Positions 1 to 7,964 of a DNA stretch of 7,964 nt are shown here, piece after piece (within the stretch, counting starts at the first letter, position 1; each line of letters opens with the position of its first letter). A program made the translations under genes and the position numbers. Source of the DNA: Propionibacteriaceae bacterium (GTDB lineage Bacteria; Actinomycetota; Actinomycetes; Propionibacteriales; Propionibacteriaceae); the NCBI GenBank assembly GCA_003451975.1, contig DMIX01000013.1, positions 1 to 7,964 of the forward strand. Reading direction: 5' to 3'. The notes under the pieces are model-generated. The model had not been told where the DNA came from. It saw nothing but the letters and a program-made list of their open reading frames with translations, and searched no databases.

Positions 1-26
1 CCAGGATCAAACTCTCCGTTGAAAAA
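1..26 (-). rRNA. rrs: 16S ribosomal RNA, 5' end only (partial)
   Basis: Bases 15-1 read on the minus strand give AGAGTTTGATCCTGG, the near-universal 5' sequence of bacterial 16S rRNA (the classic 27F primer site). The gene continues past the left edge of the window, so only its first bases are present. The mature 5' end is set at about base 26 by analogy with actinobacterial 16S genes, which begin with a short T-run before this motif. It could lie a few bases either way (E. coli-like spacing would give base 22). The gene is preceded on the same strand by an rRNA leader and two promoters, so this is the head of an rrn operon. Confidence 0.95.
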
Positions 27-35
27 TTTCGGTGT

Positions 36-47
36 GGGCTTACGCCC
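36..47 (-). other. Leader hairpin with GNRA loop next to 16S
   Basis: On the minus strand GGGC (47-44), GTAA (43-40) and GCCC (39-36) form a short stem with a GNRA tetraloop about ten bases before the 16S 5' end. It may help fold or process the precursor. It is short, so chance is not excluded. Confidence 0.4.
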
Positions 48-77
48 GTTACCGTCAACTTAAGTTTGATTCTGACG

Positions 78-95
78 CAGACCATTGCTGGTCTG
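78..95 (-). other. Leader hairpin CAGACC/GGTCTG
   Basis: On the minus strand CAGACC (95-90) and GGTCTG (83-78) pair perfectly around a 6-base loop AGCAAT. The hairpin lies in the region expected to form or flank the 16S processing stalk. Its role is inferred from position only. Confidence 0.5.
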
Positions 96-150
96 TATCA
101 ATAATCAAAGGAATCCGTTTCGTGATGTGTTTCTGCTTGCGCTTCGCACA

Positions 151-187
151 CCCCGATACGGGGTTTTGTTCGCACTCCGAAGAGTGC
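151..187 (-). other. Two tandem RNA hairpins in the rrn leader
   Basis: On the minus strand GCACTC (187-182), loop TTCG (181-178) and GAGTGC (177-172) make a perfect 6-bp stem closed by C-G around UUCG, an exceptionally stable tetraloop. Eight bases later CCCCG (163-159), TAT and CGGGG (155-151) make a second perfect stem. Neither is followed by a clear U-tract, so they are more likely leader structure than terminators. Confidence 0.6.
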
Positions 188-203
188 ATTATTGTGCATT
201 GAC

Positions 204-229
204 TTTTAAGCACGCTGTTGAGTTCTCAA
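204..229 (-). promoter_or_regulatory. rRNA leader antitermination-like element (boxB/boxA)
   Basis: On the minus strand TTGAGAACTCAA (229-218), an inverted repeat TTGAG/CTCAA, is followed by CAGCG and TGCTTAAAA (212-204). The first part matches the TTGAGAACTCAA block I recall from mycobacterial rrn leaders. The second resembles the E. coli boxA core (TGCTCTTTAAC). Such elements load Nus factors so that polymerase reads through the untranslated rRNA genes. Its place, about 50 bases after the P2 start, fits. The match to boxA is approximate. Confidence 0.6.
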
Positions 230-284
230 GTTTCGGGTGCGCTCCTCGCTTTGGCTCTCACCGCCGCTTGGGGCAACTCGACTT

Positions 285-313
285 ACTTTAGTAGGTCCTC
301 ATCCGCTTGTCAA
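285..313 (-). promoter_or_regulatory. rrn promoter, proximal (P2)
   Basis: On the minus strand TTGACA (313-308), a perfect consensus -35, is followed by a 17-base spacer and TAAAGT (290-285), a good -10. Transcription should start near base 278, about 250 bases before 16S. The match is the best promoter in the window and its position is right for an rRNA operon. It is inferred from sequence only. Confidence 0.85.
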
Positions 314-324
314 ACCGGGGTTTG
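311..324. repeat. Palindrome at the P2 -35 element
   Basis: CAAACC and GGTTTG are perfect 6-base arms around GG. The 311-313 end forms the first three bases of the P2 -35 (TTG on the minus strand), and the rest lies immediately upstream. Placement resembles that of the palindrome on P1, although the two repeats do not share a sequence. Confidence 0.5.
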
Positions 325-374
325 GACCCGAACTTGGCCGTGACTAGGCCTTGGACCTCGTGTTCTCGCACTCG

Positions 375-394
375 AAAACACCCTGATCCAGGGT
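375..394 (-). terminator. Terminator-like hairpin between rrn P1 and P2
   Basis: On the minus strand ACCCTG (394-389), loop GAT and CAGGGT (385-380) form a perfect 6-bp stem followed by G and TTTT (378-375). This has the form of a weak intrinsic terminator. It sits downstream of P1 and upstream of P2, so it could end read-through from tyrS and also trim P1 transcripts before they reach the antitermination element. The short U-tract limits confidence. Confidence 0.4.
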
Positions 395-474
395 TGTCTT
401 GGTTGGGTTCGGCGCCTCGATTCGTCCAGTCCAGATCTTCTCTGGCCCGTCCGTCTCACCGGGGCGCTTGGAGA

Positions 475-503
475 ACGTTACGCGGTCGACCCATGTGGGT
501 CAA
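475..503 (-). promoter_or_regulatory. rrn promoter, distal (P1)
   Basis: On the minus strand TTGACC (503-498), a 17-base spacer and TAACGT (480-475) form a second sigma-70-type promoter between tyrS and P2. The predicted start is near base 468. Multiple tandem promoters are common in actinobacterial rrn operons. The -35 is one base off consensus and the -10 fits the TAnnnT pattern. A palindrome (488-501) overlaps the -35 and spacer. Confidence 0.7.
488..501. repeat. Palindrome over the P1 -35 element
   Basis: GACCCATGTGGGTC reads as arms GACCCA and TGGGTC around TG. It covers the downstream four bases of the P1 -35 and the first ten bases of the spacer. This is where a DNA-binding regulator would block or modulate RNA polymerase. 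It could also act as an RNA hairpin in transcripts coming from tyrS. Confidence 0.5.
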
Positions 504-513
504 ATCGGCGAAA

Positions 514-543
514 CGCCCGGGCGTGTCGCGCCCTGACTAGGGC
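514..543 (-). terminator. GC-rich hairpins at the tyrS 3' end, possible terminator
   Basis: Immediately after the tyrS stop, the minus strand can fold GCCCT-AGTC-AGGGC (543-530, starting in the stop codon itself) or the overlapping, mutually exclusive GGGCG-CGACA-CGCCC (533-519). A CGCCCGGGCG palindrome lies at 514-523. There is no U-tract beyond a TTT. Actinobacterial terminators often lack one, but that also means the call is weak. Confidence 0.35.
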
Positions 544-1808
544 TAACGCACGATTTCGACGGCGCCAACGGTCTTGCGGCCGCGACGCACAATCGCGAAT
601 TTTCCAGCCAAGAGGTCGGAATCAGCCAGGGTCTGCTCCGCATCGGTGACCCTCACGTTGTTCAGGTAGGCCCCTCCCTCGTCCACAGCACGTCGTGCTG
701 CGGACTTGCTCGGCACCACTGCGGCCGCCGTCATGACGTCAATGATGCTCGGCAAATCGGATCCGGTGGTCATTTGTGCACCGCCCAATTCCTGGCAGAC
801 CGCAGCCAAAGTCGCTGAATCCAGGTCCTGCAGCTCGCCCCTGCCGAAAATCGCTGCCGCAGCGCTCGTCGCGGCCTCACGTTCGGCGCGGGAATGCACC
901 AGGTCGGTGATGTCGTCTGCGAGCGCCCGTTGCGCAGCACGCAGGTGGGGGGCCTCGCTCGTCTGACGGATCAGCTCCTCGATGTCCTCCCGTCCCCGCT
1001 CGGAGAAGATCTTCAGGTAAGTGCCCACCATGGCGTCCTCGGCGTTCAAGAAGAACTGGTGGAAGGCATAGGGGCTGGTCATCGCCGGATCCAGCCAGAC
1101 TGTCCCGGTCTCGGTCTTGCCGAACTTGGTTCCGTCAGCTTTGGTCAGCAATGGCGTGGCCAGCGCGTGGGCCTTGCCTCCGTCCGAGCGTCGGATCAGT
1201 TCAACTCCAGAGGTGAGGTTGCCCCACTGGTCGGAGCCACCGGTCTGCATGGTGACGCCGTAGCGGCGGTAGAGCTCGAGGAAGTCCAGGGATTGCAGCA
1301 GCATGTAGGAGAACTCTGTGTAAGAGATGCCGGTCTCCAGCCGGGCCTTCACGACCTCGCGATCCAGCATCCGATTGATGCTGAAGTGCTTGCCGATGTC
1401 GCGAAGGAAGTCCAGAGTGCTCAGCTCGGCGGTCCAGTCGTAGTTGTTCACCACGGTGGCCGCAGCGGGACCGTCGAAATCGACGAACTTGCTCACCTGG
1501 CCGCGGATCCGCTCCACCCACTCATGGACCACGTCCTTCGGGTTCAGATTGCGCTCGCTGGACTGCTTGGGATCACCGATCAGACCGGTCGAACCCCCCA
1601 CCAACAAGAACGGACGATGGCCGTGGGCCTGCAGGCGCCGCGCCAGCATCAGTTGCACAAGGTTTCCCATGTGGATGCTCGGCGCAGTGGGATCGAAGCC
1701 CACATAGGACTTCAACTGTCCGTCGTCGAGGGCCGCGCTCAGTGCGTCCAGGTCGGTGCTGTGGGCTATGAACCCGCGCCAGGTCAGTTCATCCAGTAAG
1801 GCATTCAC
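543..1808 (-). CDS. tyrS: Tyrosine--tRNA ligase
   Basis: Cytoplasmic class I aminoacyl-tRNA synthetase that activates tyrosine with ATP and loads it on tRNA-Tyr. With the GTG start at 1808 the protein is 421 residues, close to the ~424 of M. tuberculosis TyrS. It begins NALLDELTWRGFIAHSTDLD, which aligns with that family's LDELSWRGLIAQSTDLD. Visible motifs: the HIGH-box variant HMGN at 46-49, the tyrosine-pocket segment SYTEFSYMLLQ near 162-172, SDQWGN at 192-197, the KMSKS variant KFGKT at 228-232, and a C-terminal S4 RNA-binding domain from about residue 354 to the end. An in-frame GTG at 1847 would add 13 residues, but these are not family-like and that start also lacks a ribosome site. 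A -10-like TAGGCT (1822-1817) lies 8 bases before the chosen start, suggesting a near-leaderless mRNA. The gene lies directly upstream of the rrn promoters on the same strand and diverges from a small hypothetical gene. Confidence 0.97.
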   Translation of the reverse strand: MNALLDELTWRGFIAHSTDLDALSAALDDGQLKSYVGFDPTAPSIHMGNLVQLMLARRLQAHGHRPFLLVGGSTGLIGDPKQSSERNLNPKDVVHEWVERIRGQVSKFVDFDGPAAATVVNNYDWTAELSTLDFLRDIGKHFSINRMLDREVVKARLETGISYTEFSYMLLQSLDFLELYRRYGVTMQTGGSDQWGNLTSGVELIRRSDGGKAHALATPLLTKADGTKFGKTETGTVWLDPAMTSPYAFHQFFLNAEDAMVGTYLKIFSERGREDIEELIRQTSEAPHLRAAQRALADDITDLVHSRAEREAATSAAAAIFGRGELQDLDSATLAAVCQELGGAQMTTGSDLPSIIDVMTAAAVVPSKSAARRAVDEGGAYLNNVRVTDAEQTLADSDLLAGKFAIVRRGRKTVGAVEIVR

Positions 1809-1816
1809 GACGGCTA

Positions 1817-1822
1817 AGCCTA
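1817..1822 (-). promoter_or_regulatory. Probable -10 element of tyrS
   Basis: TAGGCT on the minus strand fits the actinobacterial TAnnnT -10. Transcription would begin near base 1810, two bases before the GTG at 1808, so the mRNA would be effectively leaderless. This agrees with the lack of a Shine-Dalgarno sequence and supports the 1808 start. No good -35 is visible at 16-18 bases. Confidence 0.5.
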
Positions 1823-1827
1823 GTAGC

Positions 1828-1853
1828 TGGGCTTGTTGGACTCGCACAACCCA
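1828..1853. repeat. Inverted repeat between divergent promoters
   Basis: TGGG-C-TTGT (1828-1836) is mirrored by ACAA-CCCA (1846-1853), 8 paired bases per arm with one unpaired base and a 9-base centre. It spans the -35 zones of both the tyrS promoter and the divergent promoter, so it is a candidate operator for both genes. It may also be a chance repeat. Confidence 0.35.
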
Positions 1854-1870
1854 CTGTCGGTGACCCGGAC

Positions 1871-1876
1871 TAGGTT
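1871..1876 (+). promoter_or_regulatory. -10 element for the small plus-strand gene
   Basis: TAGGTT is followed by exactly six bases and then ATG at 1883, so the expected transcription start coincides with the A of the start codon. This is the typical layout of a leaderless actinobacterial gene, and no Shine-Dalgarno sequence is present. No convincing -35 is seen upstream. Confidence 0.55.
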
Positions 1877-1882
1877 GCGGTC

Positions 1883-2202
1883 ATGCCTTCCTTTCGCGCC
1901 GGTGTGGCCATTCAGCGCAGTCGCAGTGGAGTCCCCCCAGAGGCCGTCCTGAACGCCGCCCGCACCGCAGTGGCCACGCTGTGCCCGGTGGAAGACGCCT
2001 TCGTCGATGTCGCCGCTCTGGCTCGCACCGGCTTGCCCCGGGTCACCGTCCGCTTTGTGGTGAAGTCGTCCAACGACCTCAACGAGGACGCCGAGGCCTG
2101 GCAGATCGGCAAGGCCTTGGCGGCAGCAGTGGGGAACGTCGCCGACTGGAAAGACCTGCGTGTCTTTCGTCGCAGCACCGGACGCTGGGTGCTGCTGGAG
2201 GA

Positions 2203-2212
<10 letters not shown>
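1883..2212 (+). CDS. Small protein of unknown function, 109 residues
   Basis: I do not recognise the family. The reading frame shows strong G/C preference at third codon positions like its neighbours, starts with ATG placed for leaderless translation, and is the only plus-strand frame in the window with its own promoter-like -10. The protein has no signal peptide or membrane segment, so it is probably cytoplasmic. It starts basic (RAGVAIQRSRSG), has a likely helix around residues 19-35, a strand-like stretch RVTVRFVVKS near 53-62, an acidic linker NDLNEDAEAW, a helix near 73-86, and a C-terminal strand pair DLRVFRR/GRWVLLED. This suggests a small mixed alpha/beta fold. It diverges from tyrS and converges on the GNAT gene with a 10-base overlap (2203-2212), so the two transcripts are antisense at their 3' ends. 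A link to tRNA or translation because of tyrS is only a guess. Confidence 0.8.
2172..2195. terminator. 8-bp hairpin at the convergent gene ends, possible bidirectional terminator
   Basis: GCAGCACC (2172-2179) and GGTGCTGC (2188-2195) are perfect 8-base arms around an 8-base loop. It lies in the last codons of the plus-strand gene and begins 7 bases after the GNAT stop on the other strand. Because the two coding regions overlap there is no non-coding space for a terminator, so this is the best candidate to end the arginine operon transcript. It has no U-tract on either strand. Confidence 0.35.
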
Positions 2213-4596
<2,384 letters not shown>

Positions 4597-4600
<4 letters not shown>

Positions 4601-5802
4601 CGCGCCTCCAAGAGCGACGGCAAGGCCGCCACGAAATCGTCCAACTGGGCGTCGGTGATGATCAGTGGGGGTGCCAACCGGATCACCGTGGGCCGTGGGG
4701 CGTTGATCACGAACCCTGCGTCCAGGGCAGCCTTCACGATCGCGGGAGCATGGGGCTCGGTGAGCACGAGGCCGCGCAGTAGCCCCCGTCCGCGCACCTG
4801 ATCGATGCCGGGGTGGTTCAGCGCCATGATGCTGGCCGCCAAACGGTCACCGGTGGCGCGAACGTGATCCAGCAGGTTGTCGCGTTCGATGATTCCCAGC
4901 ACCGCCAGACCTGCCGCAGCTGCTACCGGGTTACCGCCGAAAGTCGTGCCGTGGCTGCCCGGGCCCAGCAGGGTGGCTGCGGCGCCGGTAGCCACACAGG
5001 CACCGATCGGGAAACCATTGCCCAGCCCTTTGGCGAAGGTGACGATGTCGGCGGTCACGCCGGAGGCCGTGCTGGCCAGCCAATCGCCACAACGCCCGAT
5101 GCCGGTCTGCACCTCGTCGAGCCACAGCAGTGCCCCGTGGTCGACAGTGAGAGTGCGGGCGGCAGCCAGGAAGCCGTCAGGCGGCTCGATGACGCCGTTT
5201 TCGCCTTGGATCGGTTCGATGATCACCGCCGCCGTGGTGTCATCGAGTGCCGCGGCGAGTGCCTCGACATCGCCGTAGGGAACGAAGGTCACATCACCGG
5301 GCAACGGCTCGAACGGCTCGCGATATTTCGGGTTCGAGGTCAGTGCCAGCGCACCCAGGCTTCGTCCGTGGAAAGAGCCCTCCATCGCGATGAGCTTGGT
5401 GCGCCCGGTCATGCGGGTGATCTTGAAACCCGCCTCGTTGGCCTCGGTGCCGGAGTTGGCGAAGAACACCCGAGCCGGGGTTCGAGGGGCATTGACGGTG
5501 ACCAGAGCGCCCAGTTTCTCGGCGAGTGCGATCTGGGTAGGAGTGGCGAAGAAGTTCGACACATGCCCCAGCGTCGACAGCTGTGCCGAGATCGCTCCCA
5601 AGACCTGCGGATGGGCATGGCCCAAGGCATTAACGGCGATGCCTGCCAGCAGGTCGAGGAAGCGCTTGCCGTCGACATCCCACAGGTAGGCGCCCTCACC
5701 GCGAACGAAGACCCGCGAGGGCGGTCCGAAGGTGTTCATCACCGAGCCGGTGTAGCGGTCGATCACTTCGGCCTGATTGCCGACGGCGACGGGCACGCCC
5801 AT
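4597..5802 (-). CDS. argD: Acetylornithine aminotransferase
   Basis: PLP-dependent class III aminotransferase converting N-acetylglutamate semialdehyde plus glutamate to N-acetylornithine plus 2-oxoglutarate. The 401-residue length is normal. Key sites: the phosphate-binding NSGTEANE at 116-123, FHGR at 144-147, EPIQGENG at 196-203, the PLP-pyridine aspartate D229 in LDEVQTGIGR, the Schiff-base lysine K258 in TFAKGLGNG, TTFGGNP at 286-292, and the substrate-carboxylate arginine R375 in IRLAPPL. ATG at 5802 shares one base with the argB stop (TGATG), and GGGGAG lies 8 bases upstream. The stop overlaps argR, where argF would stand in the usual actinobacterial order. Related enzymes such as succinylornithine or ornithine aminotransferase are less likely given the operon. 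Confidence 0.97.
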
Positions 5803-6688
5803 CAGATCAACTCCCCGATCGCAGAGTGGCCCAGCACCATGGTGCCGTTGCCCTCGTCGGTGAAGATCTCCAGCAGCAGCGAGTGGGGCAACCGTCCGTC
5901 GATGACGGTGGCCTTGGGTACTCCGTCGAGGACCGCGTTCACGCAGGCTTCCATCTTCGGGATCATCCCCGAAGCCAGCGTGGGCAGCATGGCGGCAAGG
6001 TCATCCACGGCGATCTGCCGGATGATCTCGTCGGAATTCGGCCAATTCCGGTACAGGCCTGCCACGTCGGTGAGCATCAGTAGCCGCTCGGCGTGAAGTG
6101 CCGCGGCCAACGCGCCGGCGGCGGTGTCGGCGTTCACATTGTGAACCTGGCCATCCTCATCGGGGGCAACGGTCGCGATCACCGGAATGCGTCCCGCTTT
6201 AATCAGGCCGAGCACATTCTCCGGACGCACCTCAGAGACTTCTCCGACCAAGCCGAGATCAACCTCCTCACCGTCGATCATCGCGCCGCGCCGTTCGGCG
6301 GTGAACAGACCGGCGTCCTCGCCGGAAAGCCCAACCGCCAGCGGTCCGTGGGCGTTGATCAGGCCGACCAGTTCGCGATTCACCTGACCCATGAGGACCA
6401 TCCGCACCACGTCCATGGCCTCGGGGGTGGTGACCCGCAGCCCGCCGCGGAACTCGCTCTCAATGCCCAACCGCGCCAGCATCGCCGAGATCTGCGGACC
6501 GCCGCCGTGAACGACGACCGGATGCACCCCGACGGTACGCAGGAAGACGATGTCACGGGCGAACGCGGCCTTGAGCTCGTCGTCGACCATGGCGTTGCCG
6601 CCGTACTTGATCACGATGATCTTCCCGACGTAGCGCTCCAGCCAGGGCAGCGCTTCGATCAGGATGGCAGCCTTGTCGGCAGCTTCGG

Positions 6689-6692
<4 letters not shown>
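5802..6692 (-). CDS. argB: Acetylglutamate kinase
   Basis: Phosphorylates N-acetylglutamate with ATP to give N-acetylglutamyl phosphate, the second step of the acetylated route, in the amino acid kinase fold. The 296-residue protein has [11 protein letters not shown] at 25-35 (K29 and the glycine loop), VHGGGPQI at 61-68, the substrate-binding FRGGLRVT at 81-88, VNADTAAG at 186-193, LTDVAGLY near 207-214 and SGMIPKM at 241-247 with K246. The N-terminal helix ([15 protein letters not shown], 10-24) and the C-terminal [12 protein letters not shown] are the regions that form the arginine site in arginine-inhibited, hexameric kinases. Feedback inhibition is therefore likely but inferred. ATG at 6692 overlaps the argJ stop (ATGA), with a GGAG 8 bases upstream. 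Confidence 0.98.

Positions 6693-7964
<1,272 letters not shown>

Larger units (their letters stand above)
27..284 (-). other. rRNA operon leader (precursor 5' region)
   Basis: This is the stretch between the proximal rrn promoter and the 16S gene. It contains no protein gene. In transcription order it holds a TTGAGAACTCAA element with a boxA-like TGCTTAAAA, an AATGCAC direct repeat, a UUCG-loop hairpin, a CCCCG/CGGGG hairpin, a CAGACC/GGTCTG hairpin and a GGGC-GTAA-GCCC hairpin just before 16S. It is more A/T-rich than the surrounding genes. In other bacteria such leaders recruit Nus antitermination factors and pair with the 16S 3' flank to form the RNase III processing stalk. The 3' flank lies outside the window, so the stalk cannot be checked here. 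Confidence 0.8.

Noticed and set aside
37..60. TTGACG near the 16S gene as a third rrn promoter
   Set aside because: No TAnnnT element follows at 16-18 bases, and it lies within the structured precursor leader.
85..540. Two short plus-strand frames in the rRNA leader and promoter region (68 and 77 residues)
   Set aside because: They overlap clear rrn promoter and leader elements on the other strand. The composition is not protein-like and no ribosome site precedes them.
894..1799. 301-codon plus-strand frame
   Set aside because: It is antisense to tyrS, whose identity is certain, and it shows no domain of its own.
1809..1882. T-box leader riboswitch controlling tyrS
   Set aside because: The gap is only 74 bases. 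It has no T-box sequence or specifier stem, and the transcript appears to start at the start codon.
4813..6096. 427-codon open frame on the plus strand
   Set aside because: It lies antisense to argD and argB, which have full family motifs. It has no recognisable domain and is rich in Gly, Arg, Gln and His, as expected from a GC-rich complementary frame.

Overview
The window looks like a chromosomal core segment of a high-GC Gram-positive bacterium (Actinomycetota). The evidence is the strongly GC-biased third codon positions, the actinobacterial form of every protein (TyrS, ArgR, ArgJ), GTG starts, Shine-Dalgarno-free starts right after a -10 box, and an rRNA leader with the TTGAGAACTCAA element familiar from mycobacterial rrn leaders. 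A member of the Propionibacteriales is my best guess, but the sequence does not prove it. Nearly everything is on the minus strand, so the biological reading direction is from base 7964 down to base 1.

Reading in that direction: the 3' end of argC (7840 to the window edge), argJ (6689-7843), argB (5802-6692), argD (4597-5802), argR (4085-4600), argH (2691-4088) and a GNAT acetyltransferase (2203-2694). These form one tightly packed operon in which every stop codon overlaps the next start by 1 or 4 bases. ArgC, ArgJ, ArgB and ArgD carry out the acetylated steps from glutamate to ornithine. ArgH releases arginine from argininosuccinate. ArgR is the arginine-sensing repressor. The genes for the two steps between, argF and argG, are missing from the positions they usually hold in the argCJBDFRGH order.

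Beyond the GNAT gene, one small plus-strand gene of unknown function (1883-2212) converges on the operon with a 10-base overlap. It diverges from tyrS (543-1808, minus). The 74-base gap between the two carries back-to-back -10 elements and an inverted repeat, and both genes appear to be leaderless or nearly so.

The last ~540 bases are the promoter and leader region of an rRNA operon. Two good sigma-70-type promoters (475-503 and 285-313, both with 17-base spacers) face the 16S gene. The leader contains an antitermination-like element and a chain of strong hairpins. Only the first ~26 bases of the 16S gene lie in the window. I see no mobile element, CRISPR array, tRNA or defence or biosynthetic novelty. 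The interesting points are regulatory and organisational.
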